From: SIG672 sp045535095
Lineage (GTDB): Bacteria > Bacillota > Clostridia > Oscillospirales > CAG-272
Length of the DNA stretch: 58,844 bases
Assembly: GCA_045535095.1 (NCBI GenBank)
Contig: JAZSKY010000043.1
Location: forward strand, 1 to 58,844
Direction of reading: 5' to 3'
Numbering within the stretch: position 1 is the stretch's first letter; each line of letters starts with the position of its first letter. Position numbers and translations under genes: made by a program. Shown here piece by piece: positions 34,327-42,485 of this stretch. The notes under the pieces are model-generated. The model made no database searches. It saw nothing but the letters and a program-made list of their open reading frames with translations, and had not been told where the DNA came from.

Positions 34327-35168
34327 AGAAGATCACATCCTTTCTTTGCCTTTTCGGAGAGACGTCTCAAGCGGACCACGATCAGCTTGAAGATGACTGC
34401 GGCCTTTTCAAGAACCCAAGGAATAAGTCTTATTGCTACGTTGTAAAGAAGAACGGACGAAAGTAAGGTTGCACCGATAACGATAAGCGCAAATCCGATC
34501 TCGTGGATACCGACGTATCTCGGAACCTGCATTACCTGCGTTGCGCCGTATATCAGGGCAACTATGGATACGAGTCCGCCACCGCAAACTATCATAATAA
34601 TTGCGGCAACTATCGCAATAACGAGTGCGGCAAGCGCGAAATAGATCGAGCAGAGCGCGGTGATCACAACGAACGCCGCAAAGAGTATCAGCGGGAAGGA
34701 AAGGAAGGTGAGAATGGTGAAAAGAAGGGAAGGGGTGTTGTCCTCAACCTTTTTCAGAAGCACCTTCAGGAAGGAATCTGCCTCGCCGTCCGACTTTTTC
34801 TTATGGCTGACTGTCGGGGTCATATCGAAGGTTACCACGTCGTCCTCTTTTTCTGCGGGAGTCTCGTAAACGATCTCTTCCTCGGCAGCCTGAACCTCAA
34901 GAGCTATCGTGGGAGCGTCAACTCCGTCACTTTCCTCTTCCTCGATAGGCTCGCTTTCGGGAATCTTCGTTCTCGAGAGGTATTCCTCCATAGCAGAGTG
35001 AACGAGCATATTTACGTTGTCCTCGTTGGCGAATTTTGCAAAAGCCTCGTCCGAAAGAGGTGTGATCTTTTCGGAAACGAGATCGCTTTGCTCGCGTACG
35101 AAATCTGCAGATGCGTTCTGGGCAGTCAGTGCGCCCTCAAACGCCTCCAAAAATTGCTGTTTGGTCAT
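34323..35168 (-). CDS. HAAS/DUF1700-like membrane protein
   Basis: 281 aa. The first 35 residues (MTKQQFLEAFEGALTAQNAS) look like a HAAS signalling domain. An acidic cytoplasmic linker follows (about 70-145, rich in Glu), then four hydrophobic segments (about 148-180, 182-205, 222-240 and 243-262). It is translationally coupled to the DUF4097-like gene by a 4-bp overlap. In relatives a PadR-family repressor precedes this pair; none is present here. A GGAGG-type site precedes the ATG. Confidence 0.6.
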   Translation of the reverse strand: MTKQQFLEAFEGALTAQNASADFVREQSDLVSEKITPLSDEAFAKFANEDNVNMLVHSAMEEYLSRTKIPESEPIEEEESDGVDAPTIALEVQAAEEEIVYETPAEKEDDVVTFDMTPTVSHKKKSDGEADSFLKVLLKKVEDNTPSLLFTILTFLSFPLILFAAFVVITALCSIYFALAALVIAIVAAIIMIVCGGGLVSIVALIYGATQVMQVPRYVGIHEIGFALIVIGATLLSSVLLYNVAIRLIPWVLEKAAVIFKLIVVRLRRLSEKAKKGCDLL

Positions 35169-35230
35169 TGCGGCCTCCTTGCTAAAATACGTAAAATTTT
35201 GTCGTTTGACAAAAATATTTGAAAATATAC

Positions 35231-35258
35231 TTGAATATTTTACTGAAAATGTTATACT
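35231..35258 (+). promoter_or_regulatory. Promoter of trmB
   Basis: TTGAAT (35231-35236) and TATACT (35253-35258), spacer 16 bp, 39 bp before the start codon. Confidence 0.55.
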
Positions 35259-35296
35259 GTTACTTGTGAAATAAAAACCGAAAGGAATTTTCAGTT

Positions 35297-35920
35297 ATGA
35301 GAATGAGAAAAAAGAAGAACAGCGAGGCGAGACTTGAGGCCTGCGCCGATCTTATTATAAACAGTCCTGAAGAGATGGGAATATTCAGCGACAAATTTCC
35401 GATCTATCTTGAGATAGGCTGCGGAAAGGGCGGATTTATCAGAGATACTGCTAAAAGGTATCCCGAGCGCACCTTCGTTGCCGCAGAGCTTCAGACCTCG
35501 GCTATCATCACCGCTCTTGAAAACTCAAAGGCGGCAGAGCTTGGAAACGTTAAGTTTATGAACGTAAACGCTCTTATGCTCGGTGAATATTTCAAAAAGG
35601 GAGACGTTAAAGAGATCTATCTCAATTTCTCCGATCCGTGGCCGAAGAAGGGACATACCAAGCGTCGCCTTACCTACCGCGCCTTCCTTGACGTTTACAA
35701 GAGTATTCTTGCAGATGACGGAAGAATCGTTATGAAAACCGATAACGACGGACTTTTTGAGTTCTCGCTCGAGGAGTTCCGCGAGTGTGGCTGGACTCTT
35801 GAGAGAGTCACCTACGACCTTCACTCCGAGGAGTGGGCAAGGGACAATATCATGACCGAGTACGAGAAGAACTTTACCGCGCAGGGTATCAAGATCAAAT
35901 CGCTCGTTGCCCGTCCTTAA
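35297..35920 (+). CDS. trmB: tRNA (guanine-N7)-methyltransferase TrmB
   Basis: 207 aa. It methylates G46 in the variable loop of tRNAs using S-adenosylmethionine. The SAM-binding motif is LEIGCGKGGF, and the family signature is NFSDPWPKKGHTKRRLT, followed by MKTDNDGLFEFS. AAAGGA lies 11 nt before the ATG. Its end overlaps the convergent gene at 35917 by 4 bp. Confidence 0.96.
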   Translation: MRMRKKKNSEARLEACADLIINSPEEMGIFSDKFPIYLEIGCGKGGFIRDTAKRYPERTFVAAELQTSAIITALENSKAAELGNVKFMNVNALMLGEYFKKGDVKEIYLNFSDPWPKKGHTKRRLTYRAFLDVYKSILADDGRIVMKTDNDGLFEFSLEEFRECGWTLERVTYDLHSEEWARDNIMTEYEKNFTAQGIKIKSLVARP

Positions 35921-36348
35921 TCCTTTTTGAAGATACTTACGTATTCTCCGCGACTTTCTTCCTTTGCGCCCTTCTTTCGCTTCTTACCGATAAGAATGTA
36001 AAGGGGAGAAGAGATCGCGTAAATGAAGAGGAATACGAATACCATAACCGGCGTTCTGTGTCCGAGCGAGTATCCCGCAAGACCGAGACAGATAAGCGCC
36101 GAAAGAAGTGTTGCAAAGAAATGGCAGAGAACTCTTACTGCGAACTTTATCTTGACTATCTCAAAAATGAGATCGCATACGCAGAGGCAGATCGCAAACA
36201 GAAAGAGGATAGCTGAGTTTTTAAGCGGGATAGCAGGGACGAGAGTACCCATCGCGCCCGACAGTATAAGAAGCAGAAAATAAAGCACCGAGAATATGGC
36301 ACACGCATTAGACAGAGTCTTTTTTGCGATGCTCCAATACTTTTTCAC
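35917..36348 (-). CDS. Small four-helix membrane protein of unknown function
   Basis: 143 aa from a GTG at 36348, chosen because AAAGGAGG lies 9 nt upstream; the frame runs on to 36384 without a site. Four hydrophobic segments are visible (about 12-33, 38-60, 64-90 and 97-118), followed by a Lys-rich cytoplasmic tail (KKRKKGAKEESRG). No family is recognised. It is convergent with trmB with no terminator between them, so antisense transcription is likely. Confidence 0.6.
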   Translation of the reverse strand: MKKYWSIAKKTLSNACAIFSVLYFLLLILSGAMGTLVPAIPLKNSAILFLFAICLCVCDLIFEIVKIKFAVRVLCHFFATLLSALICLGLAGYSLGHRTPVMVFVFLFIYAISSPLYILIGKKRKKGAKEESRGEYVSIFKKD

Positions 36349-36473
36349 AGATCTTGTCCTCCTTTTTCGTAAAGCCTTCTGCAAGGGTGTTCATATTATT
36401 ATAACACATATTTTCAACTTTTCAAGTAGAAAAGCGCAAAAATTACATATTGTTAAAAAATAGCGGCAAAAAT

Positions 36474-36507
36474 TCCCGTGACGGACTCTCCATCGCGGGA
36501 TTTTTTT
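36474..36507 (+). terminator. Intrinsic terminator
   Basis: TCCCGTGA (36474-36481) pairs with TCGCGGGA (36493-36500, one G-U pair), followed by seven T. It lies between the divergent membrane-protein gene and the nusB promoter, and would stop trmB read-through. Confidence 0.65.
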
Positions 36508-36558
36508 GCGCGTATAAATATTATAATTATAATATAATGCAAAAATTCACAATATTTA

Positions 36559-36587
36559 TTGACATATTGAGAAAAAGGGTGTATAAT
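36559..36587 (+). promoter_or_regulatory. Perfect sigma-A promoter of the nusB operon
   Basis: TTGACA (36559-36564) and TATAAT (36582-36587) with an exact 17-bp spacer. The transcript would start near 36594. Confidence 0.88.
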
Positions 36588-36635
36588 AATACAGAATATG
36601 CAAATTTATGCAAAAAATATTTTCTGAGGATTATT

Positions 36636-37052
36636 ATGACAAGAAGAGAAGCACGCGAGACACTGTTCAAACTCATCTACGAAAGACCCTATCACAAGGA
36701 GGAAGCTCCCGAGGATACTCTCACGAGAGAGACCGAGGAGCTCGGTATTGACGACGCTTACGTCAGCGCAGGATTTGTCGGCACGTTTAATAATATCGAC
36801 GAGATCGACGCGCTCATCAGCGAAAACTCTATCGGCTGGAAGATAAACCGTCTTTCCAAGGTATCGCACGCAATAATGAGACTTGCCTGCTACGAGATGC
36901 TCTATACAGACCTTCCCGTAAATATTGCTATCAACGAGGCAGTGGAGCTTGCAAAGAAATACGATCACGATCAGGCGCCCTCCTTCATAAACGGAATACT
37001 TAACACGATAGCCGATAAGAAGGGCCTTAAAGACAAGCCGGAGAACGCATAA
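36636..37052 (+). CDS. nusB: Transcription antitermination factor NusB
   Basis: 138 aa from the ATG at 36636 with GAGGA 5 nt upstream; the open frame back to 36450 crosses the promoter and is not coding. The all-helical NusB pattern is clear: MTRREARETLFKLIYE, INRLSKVSHAIMRLACYEML, VAINEAVELAKKY-like (here VNIAINEAVELAKKYD) and FINGILNTIADK. NusB binds boxA in rRNA leaders with NusE (S10). It heads a 14-gene run. Confidence 0.94.
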   Translation: MTRREARETLFKLIYERPYHKEEAPEDTLTRETEELGIDDAYVSAGFVGTFNNIDEIDALISENSIGWKINRLSKVSHAIMRLACYEMLYTDLPVNIAINEAVELAKKYDHDQAPSFINGILNTIADKKGLKDKPENA

Positions 37053-37053
37053 T

Positions 37054-37965
37054 ATGCTTTATCTCGGTATAGATACGAGCAACTATACGACGTCAGCCGC
37101 TCTCGTTTCGGACGACGGAAGAGTAGTTGCCGATTCCCGACTCCCTGTCACGGTAGGTGACGGAGAAAGAGGAATACGCCAGTCGGACGCGGTGTTCACC
37201 CACGTCAAAAATCTTCCCGCGGTCCTTGAAGGACTCGGTGAGATAAAGGATCTCGCGGCAATCGGCGTGTCCTACGCTCCGCGCGACGTTAAAGGATCTT
37301 ATATGCCTTGCTTTCTCTCGGGCGTAGCGTCTGCAAAGGGCGCATCTGTCGCAACGGGAAAAGAGCTTTTCGAGTTTTCGCATCAGGCAGGACATATAGC
37401 GGCGGCAGTTTGTACCGCCGGAAGAGAAGAGCTTCTTAACGAAAGATTTCTCGCCTTCCACGTTTCGGGCGGCACAACCGACCTGCTTCTTTGCGATAAA
37501 TTAAATATCACACAGATAGGCGGCACGCTTGATCTCAACGCAGGTCAGGCAATAGACAGAGTGGGCGTTATGCTCGGACTCAGGTTCCCCTGCGGAAAAG
37601 AGCTTGAGGAAATATCGCTTCCTCTTTCCGATGTGAAATCCTACTCGTGCGTAAAGGGAACGTCCTGCAATCTGTCGGGACTTGAAAATAAAGCCGCAGA
37701 TCTTCTTAAAAAGGGAGAGAGCCGGGAATACATCGCGGCGTTCACTCTTAAAAGCGTGCTTGACACCCTTGATAAGATGTGCAAAAACGCACTTGATGAG
37801 TACGGCGACCTTCCCGTAGTCTTTGCAGGAGGAGTTACCGCAAATAAATATATAAAGGACGCGCTTTCAGCAAAATACAACGCAATATTCACCCTTCCCG
37901 AATATTCAAGGGATAACGCGGTGGGAATTGCTTATCTTGCGAGAAAGAGAGCGCTCGGAATTTAA
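37054..37965 (+). CDS. TsaD/Kae1-like paralogue (M22 family), short form
   Basis: 303 aa, about 35 shorter than canonical TsaD. The ASKHA fold is clear: LGIDTSNYTTSAALV, the metal-binding His110-x3-His114 in SHQAGH, HVSGGTTDLLL, LDLNAGQAIDRVG and VVFAGGVTANKYI. Canonical TsaD has an N-terminal ETSCDET motif instead, so this is probably the second clostridial paralogue that sits between nusB and xseA rather than the t6A enzyme itself. It starts 1 nt after nusB. The substrate is not known. Confidence 0.82.
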   Translation: MLYLGIDTSNYTTSAALVSDDGRVVADSRLPVTVGDGERGIRQSDAVFTHVKNLPAVLEGLGEIKDLAAIGVSYAPRDVKGSYMPCFLSGVASAKGASVATGKELFEFSHQAGHIAAAVCTAGREELLNERFLAFHVSGGTTDLLLCDKLNITQIGGTLDLNAGQAIDRVGVMLGLRFPCGKELEEISLPLSDVKSYSCVKGTSCNLSGLENKAADLLKKGESREYIAAFTLKSVLDTLDKMCKNALDEYGDLPVVFAGGVTANKYIKDALSAKYNAIFTLPEYSRDNAVGIAYLARKRALGI

Positions 37966-37981
37966 AGAAAGAAACGAAAAT

Positions 37982-39208
37982 ATGATCAGCGAAAGAGAAT
38001 GTCCGATACTCACGGTATCACAGATAACGCAGTATATAAAAGCGATGTTCTCCTCGGACGCGCTCGTTCAGAGCATTTCGGTAAGGGGAGAGATATCAAA
38101 CCTTGTCGAGCGCGGCGGTCACGTCTATCTTACCTTGAAGGATGACGGCGCGGTCATAAAAGCGGTGATATTCAAATCGTCGCTTATGAAAATAAGGTTC
38201 AGACCTGAAAACACTATGCGAGTCGTGGCTCACGGACGAATCAGCGTGTATGAGCCGAGCGGTCAGTATCAGCTTTATATCGACGCGCTCGAGCCCGAGG
38301 GAGTCGGAGCGCTCGCACTTGCTTACGAGCAGCTCAAAAGAAAGCTTGAAGCAGAGGGACTCTTTTCACCCGAAAGAAAAAAGCCTCTTCCTAAAATACC
38401 GAAGGCGGTAGGAGTTATAACTTCTCCGTCGGGTGCGGCGGTAAGAGATATAATAAACGTTCTTACAAGACGCTTCCCGATGGCGAAGATGGTTCTTTAT
38501 CCCTCGCTCGTCCAAGGAAACGATGCTCCTGCATCGCTTTGCGCGGCACTTGAATATTTCAACCGCGAAAACAACGTTGACGTCATAATAATCGGACGCG
38601 GAGGAGGATCTCTTGAGGACCTCTGGGCGTTCAATGACGAAAGGCTTGCGCGTACTGTCAGCGCGTCAAGGATACCCGTTATATCGGCAGTAGGACACGA
38701 AAGCGATTTCACGATATGCGATTTCGTCTCCGATATGCGTGCGCCGACACCCTCTGCCGCGGCAGAGATAGCAGTACCGGATATGATGGAGCTTTCCTCG
38801 AAAATATCGTCTGTGTCGTCAAGACTTAAGATCGGACTTTTAAGTAAGCTTTCGGGACTGAGACGCGAGCTTGACGCTACTATGTCGAAAAGAGTTCTTC
38901 GCGAGCCGAAAATACTCCTTGACGATAAGAATATGCGCCTTTCTCACGCAGTCGATATGCTCGAAAGATCGTACTCTCTCGTCGTTTCGGAGAAGAGAGC
39001 CGAATTTGGCGAAAAAGCATCACGTCTTGACGCACTCAGCCCACTTGCAGTGCTGTCGAGAGGATATTCGGTAGTTTTTGATAAAAGCGGAAAAATGATA
39101 AAAAGCACTTCCGACGTAAAGACGGGAGACGAGATAAAAATACGCGTGCAGAATGGCGTGATAAACGCCGAGGTGCGCGAGTCTATGGGGGACAGTAATG
39201 GAAAATAA
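37982..39208 (+). CDS. xseA: Exodeoxyribonuclease VII large subunit
   Basis: 408 aa from the ATG at 37982, preceded by a weak GAAAGAAACGAAAA. The N-terminal OB fold (VRGEISNLVERGGHVYLTLKD) is followed by the catalytic domain (GVITSPSGAAVRDI, IIGRGGGSLEDLWAFNDE, SAVGHESDFTICDFV) and a coiled-coil C-terminus. With XseB it degrades single-stranded DNA from both ends. Its 3' end overlaps xseB by 11 bp. Confidence 0.96.
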   Translation: MISERECPILTVSQITQYIKAMFSSDALVQSISVRGEISNLVERGGHVYLTLKDDGAVIKAVIFKSSLMKIRFRPENTMRVVAHGRISVYEPSGQYQLYIDALEPEGVGALALAYEQLKRKLEAEGLFSPERKKPLPKIPKAVGVITSPSGAAVRDIINVLTRRFPMAKMVLYPSLVQGNDAPASLCAALEYFNRENNVDVIIIGRGGGSLEDLWAFNDERLARTVSASRIPVISAVGHESDFTICDFVSDMRAPTPSAAAEIAVPDMMELSSKISSVSSRLKIGLLSKLSGLRRELDATMSKRVLREPKILLDDKNMRLSHAVDMLERSYSLVVSEKRAEFGEKASRLDALSPLAVLSRGYSVVFDKSGKMIKSTSDVKTGDEIKIRVQNGVINAEVRESMGDSNGK

Positions 39209-39419
39209 GAGCTTTGAAGAAATGCTTTCCGAGCTTGAGGCGCTTGCCTCGAGACTTGAGAGCGGAGACGTGACTCTCGAAGAAGCGCTTGAAACCTATA
39301 AAAGAGGTACGCTTCTTGCGTCCGAGTGCGCAAAGCTTCTCGATAATGCCGAAAAGCAGATAAAAATACTCGTCAAAGACGGAGATAAACTTACGGAGAC
39401 CGATTTTTCGGGTAACTAA
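39198..39419 (+). CDS. xseB: Exodeoxyribonuclease VII small subunit
   Basis: 73 aa, the normal size. Signature SFEEMLSELEALASRLESGD and LEEALETYKRGTLLA. The GGGGGA ribosome binding site lies within xseA, giving coupled translation. The stop is 2 nt before ispA. Confidence 0.95.
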   Translation: MENKSFEEMLSELEALASRLESGDVTLEEALETYKRGTLLASECAKLLDNAEKQIKILVKDGDKLTETDFSGN

Positions 39420-39421
39420 AA

Positions 39422-40306
39422 ATGAGTAGTCAGTTAAAAACAATACTTGCCGAGCGCGCAGAGCTTGTTGAAAAGAGACTTGACAGCCTCCTTTCAGAGT
39501 GCGATAGCGATTTCTCGCTTCTCACAGATGCTATGCGATACTCCACACTCGGCGGCGGAAAAAGAATAAGAGCCTTCCTTGCAACCGAGTTTTCATTACT
39601 CGGTAAGGGAAACGCCGATGCGGTTCTCACGTACGCCTCGTGCGTTGAGATGATACACGCGGCATCTCTTATACACGATGATCTTCCTTGTATGGACGAT
39701 GACGATATGCGTCGCGGAAAGCCCGCTTGTCATATCGCATATCCCGAGGATACCGCTCTGCTTGCAGGAGACGCGCTTTTCGTCTATCCTTACGAGGTGA
39801 TAAGCCAAATGGAAAACGTGTCCGATGGCGAAAAGATAGCGGTCATACGCGAGCTTTCGCGCGCGTCGGGTGCTTTCGGAATGATGGGCGGTCAGCAGAT
39901 GGACGTCTCGGGTAAGGCGGATAGCCTTGAAAAGCTTGAAAAGCTTCAGGGACTCAAGACGGGCAGAATGATACGTGCCGCTTGTCTTGTCGGATGTATC
40001 TCGGCAGGCGCGACCGAAAAGAGCGAGCTTTATCTTGCGGCAATAGAGTACGCGGATAAGATCGGACTTGCTTTTCAGATAATAGACGATCTTCTCGACC
40101 TGACAGGCGATCCCCAAACGCTCGGAAAGAGAGTCGGAGTAGATGCAAAGAAGGATATGATGACCTTTGCAAACGCGCTTCCTTACGACGAGGCTCTCGA
40201 CCTTGCGGCAAAATATACCGCAGAGGCTTGCGTAGCCGTATCGAAATTCGAGGGCTCGGAAACGCTTATCTCGCTTGCAAAAGAGCTTCTTCTCAGGAAA
40301 AGCTGA
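39422..40306 (+). CDS. ispA: Polyprenyl (farnesyl) diphosphate synthase
   Basis: 294 aa. It condenses isopentenyl diphosphate with allylic diphosphates, feeding undecaprenyl-phosphate and other isoprenoids. First Asp-rich motif: HDDLPCMDDDDMRRG; second: FQIIDDLLDLTGD. The chain-length region before the first motif (VEMIHAASLIHDD) has small/medium residues compatible with a C15 product. It follows xseB as in many Firmicutes. Confidence 0.94.
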   Translation: MSSQLKTILAERAELVEKRLDSLLSECDSDFSLLTDAMRYSTLGGGKRIRAFLATEFSLLGKGNADAVLTYASCVEMIHAASLIHDDLPCMDDDDMRRGKPACHIAYPEDTALLAGDALFVYPYEVISQMENVSDGEKIAVIRELSRASGAFGMMGGQQMDVSGKADSLEKLEKLQGLKTGRMIRAACLVGCISAGATEKSELYLAAIEYADKIGLAFQIIDDLLDLTGDPQTLGKRVGVDAKKDMMTFANALPYDEALDLAAKYTAEACVAVSKFEGSETLISLAKELLLRKS

Positions 40307-40307
40307 T

Positions 40308-41087
40308 ATGAGAATAGATAAATACCTTTTTGAAAACGGATTCGCGCAGAGCCGTCAGAAGGCAAAGGAAACGCTTGAAGCTGGACTCGTTTTCGTGGAC
40401 GGAAAGCAGATAACAAAGCCGTCCTACGAATTTGATCCCGAAACGAGATCGGTTGAGGTCAAGGGAAAGCCTTACGTTTACGTCAGCCGCGGCGGAGTCA
40501 AGCTTGAGGGCGCGCTGAAAAGCTTTAATATTGACGCATGCGGTCTTGTCTGCGCAGATATAGGCTCGTCAACCGGCGGCTTTACAGACTGTCTGCTCCG
40601 CTCGGGCGCAGAGAAGGTCTATGCCGTCGATAGCGGAACTAATCAGCTTCACGAAAGCCTGCGTAACGATGCTCGCATCGTCCTTATGGAAAATTTCAAT
40701 GCGCGAAATCTTAGCAGCGAAATACTCGGAGAGAGAGTTGATATGGCGGTCTGCGACCTTTCGTTTATATCGCAAACACATATCTACGCAAGCGTTTCGG
40801 ATATTTTAAAGGAGGCGGGACTTTTCATAAGTCTCATAAAGCCGCAGTTTGAGGCGGGCAGAGAGCATCTTTCAAAGGGCGGTATCGTACGCGATAAAAA
40901 GATACATAAAAGGGTAATAGACACCCTTCTTGCATTGGCTCAGGGACATAAGCTTTACTGCAAGGCGCTCACAGTATCCCCCATTCAGGGCGGAGACGGA
41001 AATATCGAATATCTCGCTCTCTTTGAGAAAAAGGAGACGGACGATATCAGCGGATATATTCTTCAGGCAGACAAGAGTCTGTTCTAA
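40308..41087 (+). CDS. tlyA: TlyA family S4-domain RNA 2'-O-methyltransferase-like protein
   Basis: 259 aa from the ATG at 40308 with AGGAAA upstream; an in-frame start at 40275 lies inside ispA. N-terminal S4 domain (MRIDKYLFENGFAQSRQKAKE), then an FtsJ/RrmJ-like Rossmann fold with ADIGSSTGGFTDCLL and the Asp-Leu-Ser-Phe motif VCDLSFIS. TlyA of actinobacteria methylates 16S and 23S rRNA. The clostridial homologue usually lies beside ispA/nadK, as here. Confidence 0.93.
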   Translation: MRIDKYLFENGFAQSRQKAKETLEAGLVFVDGKQITKPSYEFDPETRSVEVKGKPYVYVSRGGVKLEGALKSFNIDACGLVCADIGSSTGGFTDCLLRSGAEKVYAVDSGTNQLHESLRNDARIVLMENFNARNLSSEILGERVDMAVCDLSFISQTHIYASVSDILKEAGLFISLIKPQFEAGREHLSKGGIVRDKKIHKRVIDTLLALAQGHKLYCKALTVSPIQGGDGNIEYLALFEKKETDDISGYILQADKSLF

Positions 41088-41116
41088 AATAAAGATAGAA
41101 AAGAGGGCATCTTAAA

Positions 41117-41974
41117 ATGAAATACGATTTTAAAAAGATAGCCGTGCTTCCCAATGCCCGTAAGGACGGGGAGCTTATATACACGAAGGCGCTTCTTTCT
41201 GCGCTTGACGGAAAATACGACGTGCTCGTTCAGAAGGAATTTGAATTTCTTGCAGGCGGCTCTGTCAGTGCGGTATGTGACAGCGAATTTTATTCGTGCG
41301 ATCTTATCATCGTTCTCGGCGGAGACGGCACTATCCTTCGCGCGGCATCAAGCGCGGCAAAGGCAGGCACTCCGATAATAGGCATAAATCTCGGACGTCT
41401 CGGATATATTGCCGAGCTTGAGACGGAAAATATTCCAAATATCTCGGAAATACTCTCGGGTGAGCTTTATACCGAGGAGCGCACGATGATAGAGACCTCG
41501 GTCGAAAGAAACGGTGAGAAGATCCTCGACGGTGCAATAGCGCTTAACGATGCGGCAATAGTTCGCGCAAGCGGACTCGGAGTAGTTGAAATAGACCTCT
41601 CCCTCGGCGGCAAGGCGGTATATAAATATCGCGGAGACGGACTCATCGCATCGACTGCAACAGGCTCGAGCGCATACTCGATGTCGGCAGGCGGACCCGT
41701 AATGGACACCGTTCTCGACTGCATTTCGATAACCCCCATCTGCGCGCACTCGCTCAGATGCCGTCCGATAGTCTTTTCGGGAGACTCGGTATTCGAGATA
41801 GTCTCGAAGGCAGACCCCGACCACGCAAAGCTCTCTCTTGACGGAGAGGAGACCTTGAGTCTTGCGGACGGAGATAAGGTCATAATAAAGAAATCCGAGT
41901 ACGTAACGAGACTCGTCAGAGTCGGTGAAGGCAGCTTTTACAGCGTTCTTTACCGCAAAATGTCCGATATTTGA
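41117..41974 (+). CDS. nadK: NAD kinase
   Basis: 285 aa. It phosphorylates NAD+ to NADP+. The GGDGT motif is at 68-72 (IVLGGDGTIL). The second family motif is ALNDAAIVRASGLGV, and the Gly-rich block GDGLIASTATGSSAYSMSAGGP is intact. It lies 29 nt after tlyA with GAGGGC upstream. Confidence 0.96.
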   Translation: MKYDFKKIAVLPNARKDGELIYTKALLSALDGKYDVLVQKEFEFLAGGSVSAVCDSEFYSCDLIIVLGGDGTILRAASSAAKAGTPIIGINLGRLGYIAELETENIPNISEILSGELYTEERTMIETSVERNGEKILDGAIALNDAAIVRASGLGVVEIDLSLGGKAVYKYRGDGLIASTATGSSAYSMSAGGPVMDTVLDCISITPICAHSLRCRPIVFSGDSVFEIVSKADPDHAKLSLDGEETLSLADGDKVIIKKSEYVTRLVRVGEGSFYSVLYRKMSDI

Positions 41975-41997
41975 TCAGACGGAGATGATTTAAAGCT

Positions 41998-42456
41998 ATG
42001 AAAAACGAAAGACAGTCCAAGATAATAGAGCTGATAAACAGCTACGATATAGAAACTCAGGAGCTGCTTCTCGATAAGCTTCGCGAGGCGGGATTTGCGG
42101 TAACGCAGGCAACCGTTTCGAGAGATATAAAGGAGCTTAATATCGTAAAGGTCTCGGTAAAGGGCAGGGGATATAAGTACGCAGTAAAGAGTACGTCCTC
42201 TGACAGAGACGGAACGAAATACGCAAATATTCTGCGCGAAGCGGCAATATCGGTAATTTCGGCAGGAAATCTCGTTATAGTAAGAACCTATGCAGGTATG
42301 GCAGATCCGTCTGCCGCAGCTATCGACCTTACGTGGCATAACGATATTTTAGGAAGTATAGCAGGCGACGATACGATCTTCGTTGCAACTGCCGACCCGA
42401 CCTCGGCAGAGAGACTTGCCGATAAAATAAACGCAGTCCTCGGAAGCAGAGACTGA
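41998..42456 (+). CDS. argR: Arginine repressor ArgR/AhrC
   Basis: 152 aa. N-terminal winged helix (IIELINSYDIETQ, FAVTQATVSRDIKELNIVKV). The C-terminal oligomerisation and arginine-binding domain ends IDLTWHNDILGSIAGDDTIFV. As a hexamer bound to arginine it represses biosynthesis and activates catabolism. ARG boxes cannot be assigned by eye in this window. Position between nadK and recN is the common clostridial order. Confidence 0.95.
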   Translation: MKNERQSKIIELINSYDIETQELLLDKLREAGFAVTQATVSRDIKELNIVKVSVKGRGYKYAVKSTSSDRDGTKYANILREAAISVISAGNLVIVRTYAGMADPSAAAIDLTWHNDILGSIAGDDTIFVATADPTSAERLADKINAVLGSRD

Positions 42457-42485
42457 TAAAAAGCTTTAGGAAGGGAGGCTGAAGA

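Noticed and set aside
36450..36635. 62-codon upstream extension of nusB
   Set aside because: It spans a terminator and the perfect promoter at 36559-36587; NusB proteins start at the MTRREAR position.
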